Source: Rotaria macrura (Eukaryota; Rotifera; Eurotatoria; Philodinida; Philodinidae). From it: a stretch of 64,000 nucleotides of DNA. Location: contig OENT01000737.1 in NCBI GenBank assembly GCA_900239685.1, positions 1 to 64,000 on the forward strand, written 5' to 3'. Numbering within the stretch: position 1 is the first letter of the stretch; each line of letters begins with the position of its first letter. Under the pieces are notes generated by a model. The model had not been told where the DNA came from and searched no databases. It saw nothing but the letters and a program-made list of their open reading frames with translations. Position numbers and translations under genes: made by a program. Shown piece after piece: positions 53,532-64,000 of this stretch.

Positions 53532-54868
53532 TTATAATTGCATTGGATCATTAGGTACAGCAAATGCTGTATAATGACGTGTTTCCATTGGATAAGAGTT
53601 AAAATTATAATCAGAACATCCGTATTGATAATTGACTTGAGGTATACTATCAATTATGTATTGTAAATCATTGACATTTTCCATTGGATTATAGGATATC
53701 TGATTATAGGATATCGGATTATAGGATATCGGATTATAGGATATCGGATTATTACAATCATAATTCTTAATTTCACGTATATATCTAAAACCTGTAGGTT
53801 GAGAATCGCTTATAGTAAAACGATCCATATGTTGATTATTACCAATTTGAATATGTTGATTAGTTGGTTCGTATGCATAACGATGAGTATAATATGCATT
53901 ACCAAAACGATCACGTTCGATAGCTTCATTGATTTTAATCGCCATCGATCTAGGGATATTGGGATCGATGAGAACATTTTCAACAGGATAGTCGATTTCA
54001 TATTTGGAATGACTATTTTGTCTTGGAAGTGTAAATCTCGAACGACTTCGTTGTGTAGGAAAAGGAAATCTACTAGAACCATTTGGTAGTCGATTCAAAC
54101 CTGATGAAAAACCAAGAAGATTTGAATCATGACTTCTTGGAAATGATCGATGATTTCGATTCATATCAGCTAAGAGATTATCACGTAAATGTGATGATAT
54201 CATTGGATTAGTCATATGTACCGATGGTAGTTGATGATTTTGTTCATGTGGAACCGAATTGAATGATAATTGTGGCACAGTACTCGAAGGTAAATGAGAT
54301 GAAGGATCTTGATTTTGAAATCTTGAACCTACTACTTGTGCATTTGAATTTATTGTAGGCATAGTATTTTGATTTATTTGAGAATTCATATTCCCATTTA
54401 TGTCTGAATTACGTTGAGCATTAGATTGAAATGGATTTATTTCGTTTCGTTGTTCAGCATTAAGACGAATGTCTTGAGGTGCTCCCATGAATTGTTCTAC
54501 TGGTGTTGTTGGTGTTAGCTTTGAAATGAAAAATCCTTGTAAAAGAAATAAATATCAATAGTTTAAGTTTTTTACTGGTTGATTTGTATTAAACGGTTGT
54601 GATAGATTATTTTGCATCATATTTCCACGCTCAAGGTTTCCATTATTAAGATTTCCAATCTTTTAAAAATAATAATATATTAGTATATGAATGAAAACTA
54701 TCTTACTTGAGGATACGGTGAATTAGCATTTGAACCACCTATTTGTGTTTTATTACCGTCACTAGATTGTGTAAGCGATGGTTTTTTTGGACTAAAAATT
54801 GAGTTCGTTAAAAAAAAGCAAAACACATTCGATAGTTTAAACTTGCTTGCGTTTTCTTTGGAAGACAT
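53532..54868 (-). CDS. N/Q/S/P-rich low-complexity protein with NPISY repeats (4 exons, 393 aa)
   Basis: Exons in transcript order: 54843-54868, 54707-54791, 54576-54659, 53532-54518; introns of 51, 47 and 57 nt, all GT-AG, joined frame 1182 nt. I do not recognise a family. It begins MSSKENASNPKKPSLTQ. Residues about 40-240 are dominated by Asn, Gln, Ser and Pro, a disordered prion-like composition. A block near 215-290 is more ordered and aromatic (YEIDYPVENVLIDPNIPRSM, AYYTHRYAYEP). Residues about 310-340 carry tandem NPISY pentapeptides, three exact plus NQISY, encoded by a 15-bp repeat at 53686-53752. The C-terminus is Tyr-rich and ends NDPMQL. There is no signal peptide. Such sequences often act in RNA granules or transcription, but nothing here proves a role. 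Confidence 0.75.
53686..53752. repeat. 15-bp tandem repeat in coding sequence
   Basis: The unit GGATTATAGGATATC occurs 4.4 times with a single change. On the minus strand it encodes the NPISY pentapeptide array. Confidence 0.9.
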
Positions 54869-55492
54869 TTTTCACGTTTTGAAAAAATTTACTCATCTTT
54901 TCTAAGACTAATTTTTCAATAGTTTGTATTTATTTCATCATAAACAGCGGAAAGGAAAAAATAACACGAAAACCATGGGATATTATCAAAACAAGTAAAT
55001 AGTATAACTTTGTATTGACATAACACGTAAATCGTTCGTCCGTAGCGCAAAGAAAAATGAAGCAAGTGATTTATAGAAGTATAGTTTGTTCACATAATTT
55101 GACTCATTATCATTTTAATGATGAATTGACACAATGCTAAAGATGTTTTCGTAAACTAGAAAAATATTTTTTTCTTGGTCGACCATTGAAAATGATGTGT
55201 TATAAAAATCATTTCGAAAAGCGAAAACTATAATATTTCCTTCACATCAGAATGATTATGTGAAAAATAAAACTGACGAGTTGTTTTTATTTTGCAAAAC
55301 CTGTATAAATACTTGTTATTGAATTTTGCCTTGATTATAAAAATAAATGTCTTGAACTGGTCTCCTCATTACTCATATTCTCGATAGTGGATTTCTAATC
55401 GAACTAGATAACTTCTAATAGAATACATTAAAAAACGAATATTTTAGAAATTAAATTTATTAAAAAAGAAAATAAGACGCATCGTTGAATCG
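54869..55492. other. Divergent promoter region
   Basis: 624 bp between two divergent start codons. AT-rich; no clear TATA box or shared motif. Confidence 0.5.
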
Positions 55493-58400
55493 ATGAATTT
55501 ACATTGTTATCGTCCTGTAATTCTTCGTCGTGTACAACAACATCTATGGACGAGAAAATCTTGTATTCGTACATCAACTGATATTTATACATCTCATGAT
55601 CAATTAAAGCTCGACGATGATGATTCCATTCAAAGAAACATGTATACGAATGATCCATTGATGCAATCGATTCAATCATGTTCATCTTTATCAAGATTAT
55701 TTCCACTTGTTCGTGCTAATTTACCTCAACATCGAGCACAACACATAGCATCAGCATTACTTCGTGCATGTAATATAGTACGTTCATGTGCATATTTTCA
55801 TCCGATAAATATGGAAAGTTATCGTAAAAAACTTTTAAGTCATCCTATATTTGATCTTCTTTGTCATTTATGTGAACATCGTCTACTGGAATTAAATTTC
55901 GAAGATCATGTTAATATAATGTCATCGTTAGTTAAATTAGATATACGAATGTCATCAAGTGAAAGTCCATTCTTACGTCATTTATTTACTGCATTAGCAC
56001 AAACAGAGTATATTGATAAATTCGATTTGAATCTATTAAATCGTTTTCTTATTGCTATTGTTAAAAAATCAAATCGACATTTGCGTAAGTTTTTCATTAT
56101 TCATAAATTCTAGATTCGAATCGATCTAAATCGTTTTAATTCATTGTGGTCAATATTCAATTGTGAAAAAAAAAGATTGACGAGTTCATACGTGTGGATA
56201 TTTTCAGTCGACAGTCAGCATGATGGTAAAAAGTATGACCATCGTCATCAAGGCTCTCGGATGCTATTGAGAGAAGGGGGGAGGGGGGCTAATAGTTTTT
56301 GGCAGAAAGTTTTTTTTCCTTCGTCATATTTTAAAGGAGAGGGGTGGAGGGATGACCCTACCAATCTTGGGAAATTTTGTTTTTTTTATAAATTTTTTAC
56401 AAATTTTCTAAAAATTCGTCGACTCCAATTTTTGCCACTTCATGATATCTCTCCAGGTGTTAACAAGCAAACACTTACTTCTGTTACCAACTTTACACAA
56501 CTTTCACTTAGTCTCTTTTATATACTTCAATCTTGCTGTTAAAATTCTACTATTTAATTTCCTGATTTTTCTCTCGGATATTTTACATTATATCGAAATC
56601 GACCCGACAGATTACACAATGTTCAAAGTCAGTACATAATAGGCACTGTCTGATGCACATACTTCAGAAATTTGAACAGAGTAAAATATTTGCCAGACAC
56701 ATTAAAAAACAGGGAGAGATGGCTAGCCTCCATCATTCGCCATACTTTCCAATACGAAACACTCGGAATCGTTTGAATTAAGGAATACAAATGTATAGAG
56801 ATATAGTTCAACGTCGGCAAGCAACACTACACAATCGTATATATTTTTTCCTTAAAACGAACTCTTTGATAAACTGTTCGTGTTTTCATTCTTAATTTTG
56901 GTAAGATTTTGTATTCGAAGTTTCTATTGTGCAACTAGTAACAGCGGAATGGTAACTGTTCCTACGCTTGGATTTAATGTTGCCGATCGTAGAAATACGA
57001 ATAGATGACGACACGTTCGATTTGGCTTAGTCAAATATATGTTCATTTTTAATTTGTTGAGTGTCAAACTTACGTGAGTAAGATAGAAAACACTTCAAGT
57101 TAAAAAAAAACAAACTCAAAATCAGAAAAGAAAACATTAGTGCGGAAGTATAGAATGTGTGCCATATCCTTCAAACTACATTTATTTTGTTCAATAGTGA
57201 AATTTTCAAGAATATTTCGGTCCACAACTGGATTTTCCTTTGAGATAAAAATCGATTTTGTTTTTATAATAGGGGCAATACTAATAATCGATGTATCAAA
57301 AAATCAAACACAATGTTTTTCTTAAATAGCAAAGTATCATAGATTAGACACGTTTCATCGTATTACAATAGCAATAAAAAGTATTTTTCGTTGGCTCTTT
57401 CAATTTTATTGATCTGAGAAATACAGACCAATTTCGATTACTTGAGTTGAAGTAGAATTATCGTGCATGATATTTAAAGTTCGAAAATGACTATTACTGG
57501 TGATCTAATGAAAGAACTGCACGTCTATGATGTGTACGATTCTTCGGGATTTCGACGAAATTCATGCTGCCGATAGGTAATAAAATATTTTCTAATCTGA
57601 AGAATCAGTGCTGATGAATGAGTTCTTCATTAAAATTTAATCGACTCTTGTTCGAAGCTTATAAAACATTTTTCATCTATGCAAAACGTATTTCATCTAG
57701 TATAAGTCCATCGGATTTAACAGTTTTTGAATGTGTACTGAATTAAACATATTTTCCTATCCAAATATTAGTTCGAGTAGAGTCTATTGAATATAAAAAA
57801 TTTTGGATTCGAACTTTGCCAGACAGTCATCGGGTAAAGACAACGGCTGTTTTTTTTTTGTTGTCGTATTGTGTTCATTAAACATTATTGTTTGTTTTGT
57901 TTCATTACACACATAACTGCTTTCTATGTTTTAGTACTTCCATTATATAAACCGTTGCTTGAAAGATTTCGTCAATTATTACATGAAGTTGGATCTGCTC
58001 ATACAGCTGCAACAATTAAATGTACGATTGGTATCATGCATTTGTTAGGTATGGCTATACCATTATCCAATCCTCCAATAGATGATACACAAGCACGTAT
58101 GCTTTATTGATATTCTATTCGACGAACGTGTTTTTTCTTTCATCATAGTTATTAAACATTGTTTCCAATGTAATCGATGAGCATATTGAAAAACTTGCAC
58201 AATATGCTGGTCCAGATACATTTGTTCGTTTATTAACATTAGGTGGAATGTTTTCTATACAAATGAAACGATGGATACCACATGCACTTTTAAATTGGAG
58301 TCTGAATTTAAATAAAATATTATGGTTTGATATTTATTTAATATTATCATCAGCGAAAAGGTTTCTTTTTTTTTGTTTTAATTAACACAAAATGAATTCG

Positions 58401-59226
58401 TTTATTAATTTTCGTTTTCTAGACATTTTCGTCCATTGAATGATCTATTCGATTTAGCTGTAATGCGATGTAATAATGAACTTGATCAAAATAATATTCT
58501 TGTCGATCATGATTCTCTCTACATGACATGTGCCTTATATAAATATTCAAAAATTAAATTAAAACTTCGATTAAACAAAAGATTACATATGTGTTTAGAT
58601 AATTTCGATCCACATGAAATATGTCTTCTATTTCAACATGTTAATCCTGATACATGTAATGATTGGGAATTATTAGCTCGTATACATCAAAAATTAAAAC
58701 ATATATCATTGTCAAGTGAAGAATGTAAATTGATAGAAAGGAAAAATTCAACATTATCCTTTATTATATTGTTTAGATGAGAGTGACTTTTGGCCTATGT
58801 TAACAGTATTAACTGAACATATCAATAGGAATATTGATTATTACACATCAGAACCAGCTGGCGCCGATTTTATAATGCATTTACGTGCTGAAATCGAACG
58901 TACGAAAGCACGTGCCAATGAAACATGGTTTATGCGTGATCAATATTTAACTATATTAGCATTCTATTTAAAATATGCTTTGATTGGAACGGCTATTCCA
59001 AGAAATATAATGATTAATGCCGATGCCATGATATCTCAAGCGAATTTAAAAGATACTGGTACACTTCTTGCGGGTATGTTAATAAAATAAATGAATATTT
59101 GAAAAAGAAAACAAATTTTCTTTATCTTGATTAATCTAAGATCGATATCAGTCGACATTTGATAAAATTAAGATTGTTTATAAATCGTCCGTGTTATCAT
59201 CTTTGTTACGAGAGTTTATAAAGTAG
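55493..59226 (+). CDS. All-helical protein with a probable mitochondrial presequence (6 exons, 548 aa); FASTK-like architecture possible
   Basis: Exons: 55493-56084, 57935-58092, 58149-58360, 58423-58724, 58777-59073, 59141-59226; joined frame 1647 nt. The N-terminus MNLHCYRPVILRRVQQHLWTR is basic, amphipathic and acid-free, as in mitochondrial targeting peptides. The rest is helical with Leu-rich repeats of about 35-40 residues (PIFDLLCHLCEHRLLELNFEDH, LDIRMSSSESPFLRHLFTAL). This recalls the helical repeats of FAST-kinase-domain mitochondrial RNA proteins, but I see no RAP domain, so the family is uncertain. Intron 1 is 1850 nt. Intron 2 (58093-58148) needs a GC donor, because no GT donor keeps the frame. 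Intron 5 uses the strong donor at 59074; reading through it would instead stop at 59088-59090. Confidence 0.7.
56085..57934 (+). other. Intron 1 of the helical mitochondrial-like gene (1850 nt)
   Basis: GTAAGT at 56085 to TTTTAG at 57934. It contains G-rich tracts (near 56276-56290 and 56338-56352) that could form quadruplexes. No nested gene is recognised. Confidence 0.65.
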
Positions 59227-62200
59227 ATGAGATGCAGAATAGAGCCCATTCAAAAATAAAATAAGTTCAATATTCTTTCAATAATGCATTGCCAAAGAAA
59301 ATAAAACATAGTGAATTAGAATAAAAATTTTATGCTTTTACTAAATATCTATTTGAAAATTTTTCTCTTACCTTAAAGTTGATTGAGAAAGAATAAATCT
59401 TCAATAGAGATGAAAAACAATGTTTGGACAAACATTTTTTATTGTAGTGTATTTTTGTACAAGGATTAACAATGGTTCAGTTCTAATGACAAGAAAGTCT
59501 TCTTATATGTTCTCTTGTCTAAAAACATTGGTTAGTATTAGAAAAATTGCTTTGACTGATAACTTAGGGAAATCCATGATTTTCTTTCGAGAAAAAATAC
59601 ATCGTAGAAAACAAGCTTATGCGTTGTGACACAAATAATGTCTATTGTCTATTTCAGTATTTGACTGTAAGCCATGACCATTTTGAAAAGATATTCTTGA
59701 AAAAAATATCAAATTTTGACTATCGAAATAATTAATTCCAATTCTCCTCAATATTAGCTCTATGGCGCAACGAAGAATGAACATGTTTACTAAAAACACA
59801 AGAAAAAAATTCTCAAAATTTATTAGCAAGAGCATAAAATTTTCATTTGTCTTCTGCAATGTAAAGACTTGTATAATACAGAGGTTGTTTTCTATTTGAC
59901 CAGGACCAGGTCCAAAAATTTTCAATCCAACAAGCTTCAGTAGAAAGGTGATACGATCTCTCTGTTGAACTTACATTCATAAGTTTTGTCTCGTAAAATA
60001 ACGTATATTTTAGAATAATGAGTTTCGCAGTATTTTATTCAGAGTTCTGTCAAATTTTTAATTCTCAAAAGATCTACATAGAGTGTTATCATAACGAGTA
60101 GGGCGACAATTTTGAGATAAAATGTTCATTCATTTTTAAACCACATGGGTGTCTGTAAAATGGGTCGAAACCTACGAATTACAACTAAAATTTACTGCTC
60201 TTTCTGAATGTTTACTTATAAATCTTACATCATTGTCTTTTCACGATTACTGAACTCGTTTTTGAAAGGTCTGGAAAATGAGTTTGAACGAAACATGTAA
60301 GGTGAAGTTTCTAAGGCTAATTCTTGTTTATTTTGGCTGCTTGAAATTATTCCTCACGAGCGAAGATGTGCAAGTGAAGTTATACGTATTTTCTGAGGCA
60401 TTCGATCTTGTTGAAAACGCCTTTTGGTGAGAAGTTGATTTCTTAAAAATGAAAGTTTCGATGTCTCGCCTAACAAACAACAAAGCTCAACAACTTAGTA
60501 TTTACTTGAGTGATAATCGCTCCAACTGTTAGTTTCGAAATCTCAATAGCCTAAATATAAAATAGAGTGAAAACGTTTCCCGTCTTCAGTCGTTTTAAAA
60601 ATGAGTCCACAACTTGTGAAAAAAAAACTGACATAAAATTTATAAGTTCATATTCAGAATGAGCATTCGATTTCGGTTCTAATTCATAGATTTTAATTCG
60701 TCCGACATACTTCCTATTTGGGCCACAAATGAGCAAATATTTTGTCACAAAGCTATCGGCTCAGCCATTAGATGAAGCAGCGGTAAGAAAACTCATAGAA
60801 ACAGGAAGTTCTTTTATGCAAAAATGATAACGTTCATCTACTACTTGTGAAACGTTCAAATCAACTTTAGACGCTGTAAGATGATTTTTCTAAATTCTTT
60901 TCCAAGATTCTACTCAATGCTTTCACATTTCAAACAATCAAGTTTTACCTTTTGTCTGACAGCTTGTTGATAGGGATTACCACACTGAATTTTCTGCATC
61001 GAATGTAACATCACAAAACGTTTTTTCTTATGAATATATGTCAGCAAAGTCAAAAATGAATGATTAAAATCAGGAATTTGTTTTCGTTTCGAATATATAT
61101 TCAGAACAGTACTGTCAGACTAGGTCAAGTTTAATCATCTGGATGTTAAGCTTTTTTATACTTGTTAATTTTGATGATGAGTGGTACTGTAGTTTTTTTC
61201 ATACTTTGATATTTAATATTAAAATGAGCACCTATCGAATTTTCCAATTCTCATATTTTTATTTGAGTTTTGTCACACATTGAACAATGATTGCGTATCG
61301 TCGTACCCTTTTGTCTGATGAATATCAGCAGCACATATATATGAATGAAACAGAGATATCTCTCATCTATTCTAGTTTGATATGAACTCTGAAGGTTTCA
61401 TGCATGAATCAGAGATCTTTTCTGTAAATTATGTAGTCTGTTTTTCTGTTATATGTCAACGTAGGCTTATGATTGAGTTTGCATGAGTTTCAAGAGACAA
61501 GGAGAATGAATGAGTCAATTGAAAATGTAATTCAATTCTATGTTACTTGATCGATTAAGAAAAGAAAAGAATTTGTCTAAAAAAAAACGTTCACAGTATG
61601 TTCGATTTCTATGATTCATATTTGACGATGCTCAATTTTTGAGCGCCGTAGAACATAGTTGATGAAAACACGACTAATTTAATATTCTTGTACTTTATGC
61701 AGATAATACTGAATTTTTCGTTCAGTCTGCACCTATTGATTTTCTAGTTAGTGGAAACGTTTGGCATTGAGTTCGGAAGAACTAAATATATGATAGAGAC
61801 TAACATGAGTGTATAAGAATAATAGCTAACGCTTATTGTACAATAGAATCTACTAAATATGTCTTGGTGCTTTTGTTGTTTTGAAAAGCCTAAAAGTCGT
61901 GTTGAGTAGAAAATCAATTGGTTGGTAACTGATATTTAGAAGTTTTCTATTAACTAAATTGATTTTCGAAAGGCTTGAAAAGATTTCTTGGAAAAAAAAC
62001 TATCGGGCTATTCCGTTTTCTTAAGCCATTATATTTTGAGCATATTGATTTTCTTTGTAACTTGCGTTTCTATCTAGAAAATATTGCTTCACAAAATATT
62101 TCAAACTCATCTTATGACTTAATCCTTCATGTTAGATCGACATTACATTTTATATTAAGTTGTTTGCTCTTCAAAAATATTCAAACCATCGTTGAAAAAT

Positions 62201-64000
62201 TAAAGTTCAGAGTGATGTGAGACAATTAGAAAATGTTTTTGAGCTCGAGAACATTAAAAAGAAATAAATAAGAAAATATTTTACATTTTACTTGTCGTAT
62301 TTTAAACAAATATCTCACTATTCAATAATAATGAAACAAAGATGAGAAAAAGAATAGAATATTGTTTGAGAAAAGTACGGACTTACTCACTGTATAATTC
62401 TGAAAAGTTTCCCGTAGAATAATTCTACACAAAATTTTCAAATTCAAAATTGATGATTTGCTACCAAGAAAATCATATCTAATTCAAATGCAAAGTTTAA
62501 TGAAGGCATCACGATAAGAATGATTATTTATCGAAAACGAGAACTAGACGAGTAAATATCAATGCATCGACTACTAAACTTTATCCGATCAGTCATCTTT
62601 TAGTTTACGATGCACAAAGAAAAGATTTGTTTCACAGAACTCGAATAAATATGTCTATGACGATTGCATCGAAAAAGATTAATTTCAAGAAAATATTTCT
62701 CGAATAGTTTTCGGTCTGAAATAACGTTTAACTTGTTTTTAGCTTTCTCAAAAAATCTTGTTTTTGTTTCTTCATTCGAACGGCTCAACGATACTGATCG
62801 TAAGTCAGCCAATAACTATATTTTTTCTTCTCGCTTGATATCTCATTGACTAAACTAACTAGTAGAAATCTACAGTTCATTATTCAATATTTACATTATG
62901 TTGAAGATATCAATCAATGGGATTTGAATGTGTATTTCAAGAACTTGATCGTCTATACTAAAAATTGTTCCTTACGAATGTTTCTTTGAAAGAGCTAGCT
63001 CTTAACTAAATATATCATGAAATGATCCTTGCTAATTTTGAAAACAAAATAAAATTTAATAACCAATCAGTTCTTTCATATACAGTCGAATCCAATTGAC
63101 TAATATCGAAACAAAAACGTTTTGCTTGTAACACTTCTGATGACGCTAGCATATATGTCTTTACTATCATGGAAGAGATCAGTGATTTGGTGGAGGACGG
63201 TATCAAAACAAAAATATGAAAGGAGTTTTTTGACAGCTGATTTTAATAAAGCAAGCTTATCGTCTAGTTCTCTAGCCTGAATCTTCTCTTGATCGAATTA
63301 AAAACTAAATTTCCATGTGACTTTTCTCAACTAATTCTGACTTTTAGACTCCATTGTTTGGTAGCAGGTACATTTCAACGAGAATAAGAATACCCTGGAG
63401 GGATTTGTATGCATGGTCTATCAATCAAGACTTAAGATCGATTTCTGGCCTATATCTTGAGTTACAATACGAAATTTTGATCTACAATTTTATCTATAGA
63501 ATAGATTTAACAATCGATAGAATTACATGAAAATTTCAGTCAAAGGATGCTTCTTTCCGATTTTTCTTGCAAATCACTTATCAAGGTGAATTAATCCGAT
63601 CGAATTCCGGGAGATGAACCCTATCGTATTAGTTGAACACTACAATTAGCACTTGAGATCACATTATTGGGCATGGGTTAAAAGTTTTAATGAGATTTTT
63701 CTGATTTTATAAAATTCCAATACAGCCCGATGATCGGACGAATTCTTCTGAGAATGGGCAACTAGATTTTGAAAATTTAATAACTCAAGAAAGAAACACT
63801 TCTCTTGACTGAACTTTTTATATAATTCTATCCATCATTAGATCTATTCTATAGTCTCGTTGAATCAGAATTCAGTTGCCAAACTACCATCGTTCGTAGT
63901 GTACACACAGAGGTTGAGTATTTGTTCCAAGCTAAGCACATGTGTAAGATCCGGAATACTGTAAATATGGTTCCTAGGGCAAACATGCCGATACCAAGAT
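59227..64000. other. Gene-free right end of the window
   Basis: About 4.8 kb of AT-rich DNA. Several ORFs of 60-100 codons (for example 59617-59925 minus, 61975-62220 plus) have no recognisable motif, and no splice-linked series was found. Short degenerate words (CCGATCGAATTCCGG, CGATGATCGGACGAATTC) appear near 63590 and 63730. A gene beginning beyond the window cannot be excluded. Confidence 0.5.

Noticed and set aside
53686..53752. Regular 15-bp repeats as a CRISPR-like array
   Set aside because: There are no spacers, the unit is in frame in a eukaryotic coding exon, and the genome is nuclear animal DNA.

Overview
The window looks like nuclear DNA of a small-genome invertebrate, most likely a bdelloid rotifer. 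The base composition is AT-rich. The genes have short GT-AG introns, mostly 47-78 nt. One gene fuses an ADP-ribosyltransferase-like domain to TPR repeats, an architecture I associate with rotifers. There is a short TGTGGG-type telomere-like tract, and two genes have a splice acceptor directly before the ATG, as expected for spliced-leader genes. The species cannot be named from the sequence alone. It is a draft assembly: there is a 426-base N gap at 26508-26933 and isolated Ns at 31030, 38967 and 46813.

Layout. 1-7.5 kb holds no protein gene; it carries a fold-back element (about 146-1186), a 308-bp inverted-terminal-repeat element (2142-2449), a tRNA-Lys(CTT) at 3706-3778 and small MITE-like repeats. 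A BTB-like orphan gene lies at 7551-8708 (-). About 8.5 kb of gene-free DNA follows. Next come kynurenine 3-monooxygenase (17281-19127, +) and the intronless ART/TPR gene (20817-23543, -). 23.5-31.4 kb is a repeat cluster. A six-exon gene for a predicted secreted protein with six copies of a VGWxYRYR motif occupies 31761-36783 (-). After an element at 38460-39372 come katanin p60 (39725-44505, -) and cysteine dioxygenase (45363-46004, +), which are divergent. RBBP5 (49240-52277, -), a secretory methionine-R-sulfoxide reductase B (52792-53460, +), an N/Q-rich orphan (53532-54868, -) and a six-exon helical, probably mitochondrial protein (55493-59226, +) form the densest block. No gene is seen from 59.2 kb to the end.

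The genes are unrelated housekeeping and lineage-specific functions: tryptophan and cysteine catabolism, microtubule severing, H3K4 methylation and methionine repair. There is no sign of an operon or coordinated system. The intron models were built by hand from GT/AG sites, reading-frame continuity and, where possible, similarity to known families; each gives a continuous frame. The most unusual content is the six-repeat secreted protein and the set of word-rich inverted-repeat elements. One of those elements has a paralogous empty site inside the window, which supports a 2-bp target duplication.
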